A DNA stretch of 64,000 nt, from NCBI RefSeq assembly GCF_009725235.1, contig NZ_WJFC01000045.1:10665-74664 (forward strand), written 5' to 3'. The notes under the pieces were generated by a model, which saw only the letters and a list, made by a program, of their open reading frames with translations, searched no databases and was not told where the DNA came from. Positions 8,388 to 17,681 of this stretch are shown in pieces. Position 1 is the first letter of the stretch. Each line of letters begins with the position of its first letter. This DNA comes from Scytonema sp. UIC 10036 (GTDB lineage: Bacteria; Cyanobacteriota; Cyanobacteriia; Cyanobacteriales; Nostocaceae). Made by a program: the position numbers and the translations under genes.

Positions 8388-8630
8388 GTTAGTGGTTAGT
8401 GGTTAGTGGTTAGTTGTTAGTTGTTGGTTGTTAGTTGTTAGTTGTTAGTTTTTAGTTGTTAGTTGTTAGTTGATAGTTGTTAGTTGCTACTATCTACTAA
8501 CCACTAACCACTATCTACTAACCACTAACCACTAACCACTATCTACTAACCACTAACCACTATCTACTATCTACTAACCACTAACCACTAACCACTATCT
8601 ACTAACCACTATCTACTATCTACTATCTCT
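8388..8630. repeat. Long STRR block (TTAGTGG/TTAGTTG then CTAACCA/CTATCTA)
   Basis: About 240 bp made almost entirely of heptamer variants. The first half is TTAGTGG or TTAGTTG units and the second half is the complementary CTAACCA with CTATCTA variants, so the whole block can fold into a long imperfect hairpin between two convergent genes. Confidence 0.9.
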
Positions 8631-11600
8631 TATCTAGTCAACGCCATCACTTGCTCAAAATCAAAATTGTCAACCAAAACTTTTAATCCTTCTATCAAAT
8701 CTGTGTGCTCCTCTGGAATTTTTGCCATGAGCTGAAAAATGAGTTCATCATTGCCTTGGCAAGCAGCATTGTGAAGTTGTGCTACCCACTCAGCAGGCAT
8801 ACTTGCTATTTGATTTGCTAAATAAGTCGAATTAGAAATCAATGCACGATTAGATGACCTCATATCTCCATTCTGACTATCTTCTTTATAAAGATATTGC
8901 ACGCCCAAATGTTTACTAATTTTTGCCAAGAGTTCTTGCTGTTGAAAGGGTTTACTTAAAAGATCATCGCAGCCAGCACTCAGTATCTTTTTTTTGTCTT
9001 CTTCAAAGGCGCTGGCTGTGAGGGCAATGATGATGGTTTGAGCTTGGAAATCCCCAGACACTAGTTGCTTTTCCCTTTCCCTTTCCTTAATCAATCTAGT
9101 TGCTTGATAGCCGTCCATCATTGGCATCCGCATATCCATAAAAATTAAGTGAGGCTGCCAATTGTCCCAAATAGCTAGGGCTTCTTGTCCGTTGGTTGCT
9201 TCTTGTACCTGGAATCCGATGCTGGAAAGAAGTTTGACAAGTAGCAACCGATTGGTTTGTTTGTCTTCAACAACCAAAACTTTATAAGCTAGTTCTCCTG
9301 GTGCTAAACTAATAATCTGCTTGGGTGTGGTCTCGTGGGAAATATTCACTTGTTCCTCAGTTGCTTCTTGTGCCAGGATAGTAAAGCTGAACTGAGTTCC
9401 AACGCCTAACGTGCTGTTAACCCAGATTTGTCCCCCCATAATTTCTACAAATTTATAACTGATGGATAAACCCAAGCCAGTGCCTTGTCCGGATTTTAAT
9501 CCGGTTGTGGTTTGCCCGAAAGCTTGAAATAACCGCCCGAACTCTTCTGGACTAATACCAAGTCCGGTGTCTATCACTTCAAATAAGAGGTAGAGGGAAG
9601 AGGAAGAGAGGGGGAGGGGTGGAAATATTTTGTTTTTGTATTCTTTTGTCCCTTTATCTCCTTCCACAGCTACGGAAATCCGCAATTTGACGCTTCCTTG
9701 AGAAGTAAATTTGATGGCATTGTCAAGCAAGTTAATGAGTACTTGACGGAGTTTGCTTTCATCAGATCTAATGTATTGGGGAACTTCTATAGTCCGCTCA
9801 AAAATCAGCTGTAAATTTTTAGATTGTGCCTTGAGTTTTAACATTCCCTCTAAACTAGCTAGCAAGCGGTGCAAGTCAAAGTCATCTTCATTTAACGTGA
9901 CACGTCCTGCTTCAATCTTGGACATTTGCAAAATATCGTTAATCAAGTCCAACAAATGTTCGCCACTGCGGTTAATAATTTTGAGATACTGCTGATACTC
10001 GGCAGATAAAGAGTTATCGTAGTTCATGAGTTGCGTAAAGCCCAAGATGGCGTTAAGCGGTGTTCTTAACTCATGGCTCATATTTGCTAAAAATTCACTT
10101 TTAGCACGGTTCGCTGCATCAGCAGTTTCTTTGGCTGTTTTAAGTTCGGTGGATTGCTTTTGGGTTTGCTCAAAAAGTCCTGCTTGTTGAATTGCGACTC
10201 CCAACTGTGCTCCAATCTGAACAAGCATTTTAATTTCGGCTTCTTTCCACTCACGGGGGGCAGAGTTTTGGTATGTTGCTAACAAGCCCCAGAGTTGATT
10301 GCTGCAATAGATGGGAACTATAATGTATGCGCGTGCTTGAAATTGTTCTAATAATTCTATATAACAATGGTCAAATCCTGCTGTATAAATATCTGGTATA
10401 CATCGGTAACTTGTTGCAGAACGATAAATTCCACCTTGGTTATCATATAAATACGTGTCTTGTATGACTTCATTTGCATCGACCATTTCTTTCACGGTGC
10501 AATTATCGCCTTCGATCGCATTCTGTGTGAGTTCTGGCTGATTTTTTTGAGATGATATCAGTTTTCGCCATCCTTCGGCTACTGATTCCGCGACAACTTC
10601 TCCACTCCAATCTGGATTGAAACGATAAACCATAACGCGATCGCAATTCAACACTTGTCGCAATTCTTGTGTTGTCGCACTAAATATCTGCTTGATTTCT
10701 AGAGTTTGACGCATCCGTTGAATGACGAAGGCGATAGCCTTTTCTCGTTCTACGCTTGAGGCTAGTAATTCTTCTGCTTGCTTCCGTTCTAGTTCTGCTC
10801 CTGCACGGGCTGCAAAAATTTTTAAAATTGACTCTTGACCTAAATCTAGTACTAAAGGTTGAGTGTCCATCACAATCAACAAACCGATAGTTTCCCCGCT
10901 TGAATCGATCAAGGGAATACTTAAATAACTTTGGATTTTAGTATCTGCTACATCTATAATTTTAGAAAACAAGACTGCCATTGTTTCAGGATTATTGCAG
11001 GGAGTTTTTCCTATAAATTCTTCGTAAGATATATTGGAACTACCCGCAATGTCACATTCAAAGTTTTCATGGCAGTCCCCATTATTCCAATATGCCACGG
11101 TACGCAGATGAGTGTTTGATTGATTAACAAATTCACTTATAAAAATATAATTAACTTGTAAAATCTGGGATAAATAATGCACGCAGGGACGGAAAAATTC
11201 ATTACCAGTTGTTGAAGCTGTTCCTTCAACAATCATCTGTAATGCCGCTTCAGCTTGCTTTCTTTGAGTAATATCACTTAAAGTACAAACAACGCGCTCT
11301 ACGCTTCCATCTTTAGCTATTTGAGGATCTGCATTGACAAGCAACCAACGTTCGTTTTGGCTTTGAGAATGGTTAATACCTACAACTACATTATGAATGG
11401 GAGTCTTTAACGCGATCGCTTGTTGCACGGGTAATTCTATTTTGGGAAAGCTTGTACCATCTTCACGCAACAACGACTGCTCGCCAAACACCTGGGGTTG
11501 TTTATTTTCTTCCTGAAGATCGAGCAGATGAATGGCTGCTTGATTGCTAATAAGAATTTCGGCATTCCTATTCACCAATAAAACTCCTACCTGCATCTTG

Positions 11601-12424
11601 TAGATGAGTGTCCGGAAGCGCTTTTCACTCTCTTCCAAAGCTTGTTGCTGCAATGATTTAGCTATGACATATTGCTCGATTAGAGAAGTTAACAGAACTA
11701 AGATCAAAAGGAACAGTGTTGCAACTCCAATCATAACAGCCAGCCAAGACTGAGTGACAAGCGATGATGGTTGGACTGGCACCCTTATGAGAGGTGTAAA
11801 ATGAGTTGCCCTCATTCCGGTATAGTGCATACCACTAATGGCAACTCCCATTAATAAGGCACTGCCAAGTTTTTGCCAAATCGCTCCTTTCAATTGACGA
11901 TTTTGCAGCCTAAATGCCAGCCACAAAGCAGCAAAAGAAGCAATTATTGCGATCGCAACTGATAAACCAACCAACCACCAGTCATACTCTATGCTTGCTT
12001 GAAGCCGCATGGCAGCCATACCCGTGTAATGCATACTGGCTATCGCAATTCCCATGCAAATGCCTCCACCTAAAACAAGTGGTACAGAGACAGATTGACT
12101 TAGCAACCACAAAGCCATCCCGGAAGCCACAATTGAGCATAGCAGCGAGAGCAAGGTTATCTTTAGATCGTAGTTAACCGGCTGAGGCAACTGAAAAGCT
12201 AGCATGGCAACAAAATGCATTGACCAAATTCCAGCGCCCATGGCAATCGAACCGCCAAGTAGCCATTGCAATCGTCGCCATCTTGTGGCAAGTGTGACTC
12301 GCCCAGATAAATCCAGGGCTGTGTATGAGGCGATAACGGCAATTATGAAAGAAAGTATGACTAATGCTAAGTTATAAGTGCCTATCATTTCGCTATACAT
12401 ATTTTTTGGGGAAATAAAATTCAA
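8630..12424 (-). CDS. Hybrid sensor histidine kinase/response regulator with MHYT, PAS and GAF domains
   Basis: 1264 aa. The N-terminal MHYT membrane sensor (about 12-245) has the three motifs SMHFVAM, SMHYTGM and GMHYTGM that are thought to bind a metal and sense a diatomic gas. A PAS domain (about 265-390) and two GAF domains (about 395-545 and 565-745, the second phytochrome-like with VMVYRFNPDWSGEV) follow. The kinase core has MSHELRTPLNAILGF with the phospho-His, then ATP-binding boxes DNAIKF, DTGLGIS and GTGLGL. A C-terminal receiver domain (about 1040-1170) carries LVVEDKQTNR and MDMRMPMMDG with the acceptor Asp, and a short helical tail ends the protein. A spacer rich in Lys/Ser/Leu inside the ATPase domain looks like an STRR-type insertion. 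No adjacent response regulator gene is present. Confidence 0.9.
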   Translation of the reverse strand: MNFISPKNMYSEMIGTYNLALVILSFIIAVIASYTALDLSGRVTLATRWRRLQWLLGGSIAMGAGIWSMHFVAMLAFQLPQPVNYDLKITLLSLLCSIVASGMALWLLSQSVSVPLVLGGGICMGIAIASMHYTGMAAMRLQASIEYDWWLVGLSVAIAIIASFAALWLAFRLQNRQLKGAIWQKLGSALLMGVAISGMHYTGMRATHFTPLIRVPVQPSSLVTQSWLAVMIGVATLFLLILVLLTSLIEQYVIAKSLQQQALEESEKRFRTLIYKMQVGVLLVNRNAEILISNQAAIHLLDLQEENKQPQVFGEQSLLREDGTSFPKIELPVQQAIALKTPIHNVVVGINHSQSQNERWLLVNADPQIAKDGSVERVVCTLSDITQRKQAEAALQMIVEGTASTTGNEFFRPCVHYLSQILQVNYIFISEFVNQSNTHLRTVAYWNNGDCHENFECDIAGSSNISYEEFIGKTPCNNPETMAVLFSKIIDVADTKIQSYLSIPLIDSSGETIGLLIVMDTQPLVLDLGQESILKIFAARAGAELERKQAEELLASSVEREKAIAFVIQRMRQTLEIKQIFSATTQELRQVLNCDRVMVYRFNPDWSGEVVAESVAEGWRKLISSQKNQPELTQNAIEGDNCTVKEMVDANEVIQDTYLYDNQGGIYRSATSYRCIPDIYTAGFDHCYIELLEQFQARAYIIVPIYCSNQLWGLLATYQNSAPREWKEAEIKMLVQIGAQLGVAIQQAGLFEQTQKQSTELKTAKETADAANRAKSEFLANMSHELRTPLNAILGFTQLMNYDNSLSAEYQQYLKIINRSGEHLLDLINDILQMSKIEAGRVTLNEDDFDLHRLLASLEGMLKLKAQSKNLQLIFERTIEVPQYIRSDESKLRQVLINLLDNAIKFTSQGSVKLRISVAVEGDKGTKEYKNKIFPPLPLSSSSLYLLFEVIDTGLGISPEEFGRLFQAFGQTTTGLKSGQGTGLGLSISYKFVEIMGGQIWVNSTLGVGTQFSFTILAQEATEEQVNISHETTPKQIISLAPGELAYKVLVVEDKQTNRLLLVKLLSSIGFQVQEATNGQEALAIWDNWQPHLIFMDMRMPMMDGYQATRLIKEREREKQLVSGDFQAQTIIIALTASAFEEDKKKILSAGCDDLLSKPFQQQELLAKISKHLGVQYLYKEDSQNGDMRSSNRALISNSTYLANQIASMPAEWVAQLHNAACQGNDELIFQLMAKIPEEHTDLIEGLKVLVDNFDFEQVMALTR

Positions 12425-12895
12425 TAATTGCTTTTTTAAGAATATTAGATAAATCTTTCACAGGTCAATTTCCGAGTTTTCACGCATGATTAGGATATCG
12501 ATATTTTTTTGGGAGAAATGTGGGTAAATACATCTTTTTCAGGAAACACACTTACAAGTAGAAAAAGACTCAATTTTAGTCTTTTATTTTGTTTGTGATT
12601 TAATAGAAAAAGTAAATTTTTTCTGCTTATAGATAAAGTTTTCTTTAAAAAATAGTCAACTATGTGTAACACAAAAAGCTAAGAATGACAAGCTATATTA
12701 GTTATATCATTGTACAAAATGATTGCTTGCTCTTACAGATAAGCTTCTGTGATACCGTGCAACGCCGCCAGTAAACGTTGGTTAAGAAAGTCACTAAATA
12801 TCTTCTCAAAAACGAAAAAGTCCCTAAGAATGAGAACTGGTGGCAGTGTACATACTTTTATCTGAGTGGTGGGTCATAAGCCAAAAGTGTAATGG
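12425..12895. other. Intergenic, 471 bp
   Basis: AT-rich region upstream of the hybrid kinase and downstream of glgX. No gene, RNA or clear hairpin was seen. Confidence 0.5.
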
Positions 12896-14956
12896 TTAGT
12901 GGTGAGCCATAAGTACTACAGTCGATCGCCCGTGTGCCTGATAAGTCTCTTTCTCAAGAGGAAGCGCGGTTTGGAGATCGCAAAAATCTTCTGGGTTTGG
13001 TAACGCAGTATCTACAATGCGATACCATTTGTACCCACTCTCCAAAAGTGGCAGTTCAAACGCGACTGATTCCCAATAAGCATTGAGAATAACGTACAAA
13101 TGCTCGTGAAACTTTGGGTGACGAAGAGTAAATGCCAAACTGTGCGACTCATAACTCCAATCAGGCTGTCCCAATTGCTTTCCATGCCAGATAATATGTG
13201 GTTGGTGGCTACCGTAACTGACTGCTAAAATCTGGTCTTGATGGAAAATTTTGAGTGATTGTGTGAATGAAATGAGTTTTTGAGTAAATCGCAATACCTC
13301 AGTATGCTTGTCAATCGCACTCCAATCAAACCAACTTAATTCATTATCTTGGCAGTAAGCATTATTGTTGCCTTGTTGCGATCGCCTTACCTCATCACCC
13401 ATAAGAAGCATAGGTGTTCCTTGAGACACGAACAGAATAGTTAAAAAATTCTTGATTTGACGCAACCGCAATTTATTAACTGCTACATCATTTGTTTCTC
13501 CTTCAATACCGCAATTCCAACTATAGTTGGCGTTAGTGCCATCGCGGTTGTCTTCTCCATTGGCGTGATTGTGTTTGTCGTTATACGACACGAGATCGTT
13601 TAGCGTAAATCCATCATGACAAGTGATAAAATTGATACTTCTGTTAGGTTCGCGGTTTGGCTGAGAGTAAATATCGGGGCTTGCCAGAATGCGATTGGCA
13701 AGCGCCTTCACCACTCCCACATCGCTTTTTACAAAGCGGCGCACATCATCTCGATAAGGTCCATTCCATTCAGCAAAGCGCTCGCCGACAAAAGCTCCCA
13801 CCAGATATAGCCCTTCGGCATCCCACGCTTCTGCGATGAGCTTAGTTCCTGCCAAAACCGGATCTGCATCAATCATCAGTAATGCTGGCGGACGAGTCAA
13901 GAGTTGCCCTGTCGCTCCCCTAGCAAGTACCGCCGCCAAATCGAAGCGAAATCCATCAATGTGCATTTCTGAAACCCAATAGCGCAGGCAATCTAAAACT
14001 AAATTATTTCCCGCTACGCTATCTGCCTTAAAAGTATTGCCACAACCACTATAGTTACGATAAATTGCTCGGTTCTCTCCGAGTATATAGTAGTCCCAAT
14101 TACTTAAACCGCGAAAAGATAACGTGGGTCCTTGCTCGTCACCTTCTGCTGTATGATTAAATACAACATCCAAAATCACTTCAATTCCCGCCCGATGCAA
14201 AGCTTTTACCATGTCGCGGAACTCGTTGACTGGGCTGAGTGGATCGGTACGGGAACTGTAGCCAACGTGAGGTGCAAAAAAGGCGATGGGACTGTACCCC
14301 CAATAATTTTTTAGCCCCGGTCGAGCGTCTTCTTTATCGAATTGGTGCGCTGGTAGTAATTCTACAGCTGTTATACCTAATTGTTGGAGATAAGGAATTT
14401 TTTCAATTAATCCTGCGTATGTTCCTCGTTTTTCTGGAGACACACTAGAGTTCGGATGTTGTGTAAAACCACTTACATGGAGTTCGTAGATGATAGTTCT
14501 GTTATAACGAGTTTTTGGGGGAGCGTCGCCTTCCCAATCGTAGGCACTGCTATCAATGACAACGCCTCTTAAAGCTTGAGCACAGTTGTCACCTGGTTGA
14601 CTTGCCGCTTGACGGCTGTAGTTTTCCCAGTTTGCGATCGCTTTCGTATAAGGATCGAGCAATACCTTGTTGCCATCACAGCGCAACCCTTGTTCGGGTG
14701 CAAACAGTCCATGTCCCCGGTAGGCATAAACTTGTCCGGCTCCAATCCCAGGGACAAAAGCGTGCCAGTAATGAGCTGTTTTGTTTTGTTTGGGATCGAG
14801 TGGCAGAACTTGACTTGGTTGAGGGTCGTTAGGGCGATCGAATAGTAAAAGTTCAATTGCAGTGCAATCTCTAGAAAACAAACAGAAATTTACACCACCA
14901 TCACGGATAGTAGCACCAATTGGGAAGCTTTTGCCCGGTAAAACATCAAATGTCAT
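12896..14956 (-). CDS. glgX: Glycogen debranching enzyme (isoamylase type)
   Basis: 686 aa GH13 enzyme that hydrolyses alpha-1,6 branch points of glycogen. The N-terminal CBM48 region begins PGKSFPIGATIRDGGVNFCLFS. The barrel contains VILDVVFNHTAEG (region I), DGFRFDLA (nucleophile Asp), AEAWDAEG (acid/base Glu) and ITCHDGFTLNDLVSYN (third Asp), all present. The GEDNRDGTNANYSWNCGIEG stretch is typical of GlgX/TreX. In cyanobacteria GlgX supplies maltodextrins for night-time catabolism, which fits the phosphoketolase, gap, pyk and tal genes later in the window. Divergent from the lysozyme-type gene at 15183. Confidence 0.93.
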   Translation of the reverse strand: MTFDVLPGKSFPIGATIRDGGVNFCLFSRDCTAIELLLFDRPNDPQPSQVLPLDPKQNKTAHYWHAFVPGIGAGQVYAYRGHGLFAPEQGLRCDGNKVLLDPYTKAIANWENYSRQAASQPGDNCAQALRGVVIDSSAYDWEGDAPPKTRYNRTIIYELHVSGFTQHPNSSVSPEKRGTYAGLIEKIPYLQQLGITAVELLPAHQFDKEDARPGLKNYWGYSPIAFFAPHVGYSSRTDPLSPVNEFRDMVKALHRAGIEVILDVVFNHTAEGDEQGPTLSFRGLSNWDYYILGENRAIYRNYSGCGNTFKADSVAGNNLVLDCLRYWVSEMHIDGFRFDLAAVLARGATGQLLTRPPALLMIDADPVLAGTKLIAEAWDAEGLYLVGAFVGERFAEWNGPYRDDVRRFVKSDVGVVKALANRILASPDIYSQPNREPNRSINFITCHDGFTLNDLVSYNDKHNHANGEDNRDGTNANYSWNCGIEGETNDVAVNKLRLRQIKNFLTILFVSQGTPMLLMGDEVRRSQQGNNNAYCQDNELSWFDWSAIDKHTEVLRFTQKLISFTQSLKIFHQDQILAVSYGSHQPHIIWHGKQLGQPDWSYESHSLAFTLRHPKFHEHLYVILNAYWESVAFELPLLESGYKWYRIVDTALPNPEDFCDLQTALPLEKETYQAHGRSTVVLMAHH

Positions 14957-15182
14957 GTGTTAGGAAGAACCCAATAAATTTTTAATTCCACGCACTACAT
15001 ATCCTATCGTACAGCCAAGAAAACTTCTCTTTCTACACCCGTATTACTGGTTACTGGTTACTGTTTACTGGTCACTGTTTACGTCCTCATAGAATCCTTA
15101 TGTAAAATTCCTTATACCTACGGATGCAAAAAAATACCACAATCGTGATGCTATAAATATTGCATCAGGGTAACAAGACAAC

Positions 15183-16049
15183 ATGGATTTAGCAACCTAC
15201 TCTACTAACTTAAAGCTCAGCCAACTCCCCAAAGAACTGATAACAGAAGTACAGCAATGTTTAAACGATGGAGGTTACAAAGTCATCATTAATGGCATTG
15301 CTGACGCAGCCACAAGGCAGGCATTTGCTGACTTTAAGAAAGCATCATACTTGCAAGATCCTGAATACCTCGGACCGACCACAGCTAAAGCATTACTGAA
15401 ACTCAAGAAAACCAGTACCGCCCCCCAACCCCAGCCCGGATTAAACTATTTAAGATTAACCCGAACTCCGGCAAAAGACCAGTTTGGTTGCCAAGTCCTT
15501 AAACTACAGTATTTTAAAGCTGGTCAAGTGGTTGATGAAATAAATATGCGTTCCGGACAGCCATCAAAGCAGTACTTCCGCAAAGGAGTAGATAGCATCT
15601 CTGGCAGTGGCGAACCTCTACCGGAAGGACGTTGGAGAATAGAAAATCTTTTTTGGGCAGGTGGTAAAGATAACTGGAATGCCAGTCACGGCGAGGGTAT
15701 TGGACCCGTTAGCGTTCCTTTAACTTACGATGGACCTGGCACGACGGAACGATCTGCAATTGTTATTCATAACGACCACAACGCTCAACAAGGAAAATTG
15801 GGTTCTGTAGGATGTCCAGTTACGTATCATTTAAATGATATGAAAAAAGTTATAACATGGTTGCGCGACACAGATCCAAGATACTTATACGTTGATTGGA
15901 ACCTTGGCAGTTGTCCTTCTGTATACGCAGTTTTTCAAGTCTCAAACACACTCCCTCGTCCAGGAGTAGAACTTATAAAAAAGTTTGAAAGCTGTTTCCT
16001 TGATGCCTATCCCGATCCACTCTCAGGGAACGAACCCATTACAATAGGT
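15183..16049 (+). CDS. Exon 1 of a PG-binding / L,D-transpeptidase-like / GH24 lysozyme protein
   Basis: 289 codons from the ATG at 15183. Residues 8-80 form a peptidoglycan-binding-type helical domain (LITEVQQCLNDGGY...GPTTAKALL). Residues 90-250 resemble a YkuD-like catalytic domain, with IVIHNDHNAQQG and GSVGCPV giving the His and the Gly-x-x-Gly-Cys positions. From residue 262 a GH24 lysozyme domain begins: LIKKFESCFLDAYPDPLSG contains the catalytic Glu of the usual FEG motif. The exon ends at GGT (Gly) followed directly by an in-frame TGA in the intron, so unspliced mRNA gives a protein that stops at ITIG, lacking most of the lysozyme domain. Spliced with 16505-16951, the product is 437 aa. 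Confidence 0.8.
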
Positions 16050-16504
16050 TGACAACTTGAGAAGTACATTTGTACGGTATTATAAGAGATTGTTCAAATG
16101 TATGACCAAGACAATTCACGAGCTTTTGCAAAACAAAGAAATCAAAGAATCCGCTCTAAAAAGACTGGAACGATATACCAAAAAGGGGAATTAAATTTGA
16201 CTCGTCAGCACATAAGACGGATAAAAAATTTCAAGGCAAGAGCAAGTCATTGACTAGCCGTCCTACGTAGCGATGCGTGGGAGTATGAATGGATAAATTG
16301 CTGGAAAGTCTAGAACAGATAACCAGCAGCCAAGCTACTGAAGGGCATCAAAGTAGGTAGAAGGTTCAACGCTCAGGGGGTGATAAGCCTAATAAATAAT
16401 CCCCCCACGAAAATCCATTATCTCTCACCAGATAAAGATATGAGCTGAACTTACTAGGGATAGTAAGAGCTAAAGGATAAAAAGCCTTTAGGATAACAAC
16501 ATTG
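16050..16504 (+). ncRNA. Group I intron (455 nt) interrupting the lysozyme-type gene
   Basis: The core helices can be traced by exact pairing. P3: AATGGAT 16288-16294 with ATCCATT 16413-16419. P4: TTGCTGG 16298-16304 with CCAGCAG 16323-16329. P5: 16308-16311 with 16317-16320. P6: CTACT 16335-16339 with AGTAG 16352-16356. P7: GTTCA..GCTCA 16364-16375 with TGAGCTGAAC 16441-16450. An extra GGGGG/CCCCC hairpin (16376-16405) lies between P7 and P3', as in subgroup IA. P8: TATCT 16419-16423 with AGATA 16430-16434. P9: CTTACTA/TAGTAAG 16450-16467, then a CTAAAGG/CCTTTAG hairpin 16470-16491. The 5' exon ends in T and the intron ends in G, as required. Removing it joins ITIG to WGSTIK, restoring the GH24 motif. 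I could not assign P1 with confidence. Confidence 0.85.
16098..16253 (+). CDS. Possible small basic protein encoded inside the intron, 51 aa
   Basis: An ATG at 16098 opens a 51-residue frame beginning MYDQDNSRAFAKQRNQR and ending NFKARASH, with about 14 Arg/Lys. It lies entirely between the intron 5' end and helix P3, the position where homing endonucleases or their remnants are often found. No LAGLIDADG, HNH or GIY-YIG motif is present. It could be a remnant, a small RNA-binding protein, or chance. Confidence 0.3.
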   Translation: MYDQDNSRAFAKQRNQRIRSKKTGTIYQKGELNLTRQHIRRIKNFKARASH

Positions 16505-16951
16505 TGGGGTAGTACTATCAAAGAAGATGGATCGAAATGGCAGCTTGGCGATCGCATCACTCAAGAGCGAGCAGATAAATTATTAATCTCGCAGCTAGGT
16601 GCTCGGTACATGAGAGACTTAGAACAAAGCGTTCCTTTTTGGGAACAGATGAATGAATACCAAAAAGGAGCATTGCTCTCCTTTGGTTACAACTTGGGTA
16701 GTAAATTTATGACCGAGGGCGATTTTGATTCTATTCGTCGCATCCTCAAAAACAAGCAATGGGAAGAACTACCGGAAATCTTATCCCTTTATCGCAATCC
16801 TGGAACCCATGTAGAACTGGGTTTAAAGCGTCGTCGGTATGCAGAAGGGTTAGTTTGGCTGGGCGTTAGCGTAGAAGAAGCCTACCGCAAAGCGATGGCG
16901 ATCGCACAAATTAGCGATCGGCTATCAAACACATTCCAGTTGCAACGGTAA
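16505..16951 (+). CDS. Exon 2 of the GH24 lysozyme-type protein
   Basis: 148 residues plus stop in the frame that continues exon 1 (WGSTIKEDGSKWQLGDRITQ...). It holds the rest of the GH24 fold: WGST is the usual continuation of the TIG motif, then helices with NEYQKGALLSFGYNLG (the conserved asparagine and bulk-core helix) and RRYAEGLVWLG at the C-terminal end. No start codon with a ribosome-binding site is present at the exon boundary; a TTG at 16502 is inside the intron end. It therefore depends on splicing for expression as one protein. Confidence 0.8.
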   Translation, partial: WGSTIKEDGSKWQLGDRITQERADKLLISQLGARYMRDLEQSVPFWEQMNEYQKGALLSFGYNLGSKFMTEGDFDSIRRILKNKQWEELPEILSLYRNPGTHVELGLKRRRYAEGLVWLGVSVEEAYRKAMAIAQISDRLSNTFQLQR

Positions 16952-16952
16952 G

Positions 16953-17078
16953 AGACCCCCACTCTCGTTCCCAGCCTCAGGCTGGGAATGCCTTACTCGA
17001 GGCTCCGCCTCCTGTATCGCTCTGCAGAGCCTGCAGTGCAGCACTCCCAGGTAAAAACACCGGAACGAGTGAGGGTCT
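16953..17078. repeat. Dispersed GTTCCCAG-type palindromic repeat
   Basis: CTCGTTCCCAGCCTCAGGCTGGGAA, then GAGGCTCCGCCTC, then a partner CGGAACGAG near the end. It sits between convergent genes. The same family recurs at 21152, 24265, 35648, 40059 and 59757. Confidence 0.75.
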
Positions 17079-17084
17079 GAAGGT

Positions 17085-17681
17085 TCAATATGATTGATAT
17101 TCCTGAAAAACTTTAACTTCACCCTTGTTACCAAAAGCTACAACTGCAAATGGCTGTTTTTTGTTTTCTATTTCCATCCCTGGTGTTCCTACAGGCATTC
17201 CCGGTACAGCTAAACCTGCAAGAGTAGACTTTTGTTTGAGGAAGCGCTTGATGTCGTTGGCGGGAATGTGTCCTTCCATTAGATAACCGTCAATAATTGC
17301 TGTATGACAGGATGCTAACTCTTGAGGTACGTTGTATTTTTGTTTAATGGCTTCTATTTCGTCGGTTTTTATATCTTTGATTTGAAACCCGTGCTTTTGC
17401 ATATGTTTGACCCAAGCCCCACAACAGCCACAAGAAGGACTGCGATAAACGGTGATTTTTTGGGTTTCTGTATTCGCTTCTATGTCGTTTTCCCAAATGC
17501 TGGTATGAGTTACGGATTTTGGGTTACTTGCTACTAGTTGAGAAATATGCCAGGATGCAGTATTTCCTCCCTCTGCTACAGCTACTGTTGCACTGGCAAT
17601 CACTGCAAATCCAGTCAGAATAATACTTAGTAATACAAAATACACAGGTTTACGAATCCAGGAAGAAAAACGTTTTTGCAT
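17085..17681 (-). CDS. DUF411 family secreted/anchored protein
   Basis: Chosen start ATG at 17681 (MQKRFSSWIRKPVYF), preceded by AGAGATT; an upstream in-frame start would add 13 residues. A hydrophobic signal or anchor segment (YFVLLSIILTGFAVIASATVAVA) covers about residues 14-36. The DUF411 domain (about 72-190) has VYRSPSCGCCGAWVKHM with a CxxC-like CGCC cluster, then LASCHTAIIDGYLMEGHIPANDI and a PGMPVGTPGME loop. DUF411 proteins are often found near copper-resistance genes and are thought to bind metal outside the cytoplasm; no copper genes are adjacent here. Its start overlaps the end of the MMADHC-like gene by 32 bp. Confidence 0.82.
   Translation of the reverse strand: MQKRFSSWIRKPVYFVLLSIILTGFAVIASATVAVAEGGNTASWHISQLVASNPKSVTHTSIWENDIEANTETQKITVYRSPSCGCCGAWVKHMQKHGFQIKDIKTDEIEAIKQKYNVPQELASCHTAIIDGYLMEGHIPANDIKRFLKQKSTLAGLAVPGMPVGTPGMEIENKKQPFAVVAFGNKGEVKVFQEYQSY

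Noticed and set aside
14569..14856. Open frames on both strands inside glgX
   Set aside because: Shadow frames of a clearly coding GH13 gene.
16050..16504. Group II intron or IS insertion as explanation of the split lysozyme gene
   Set aside because: No GTGCG start, domain V, inverted ends or target duplication; the helices match a group I core instead.
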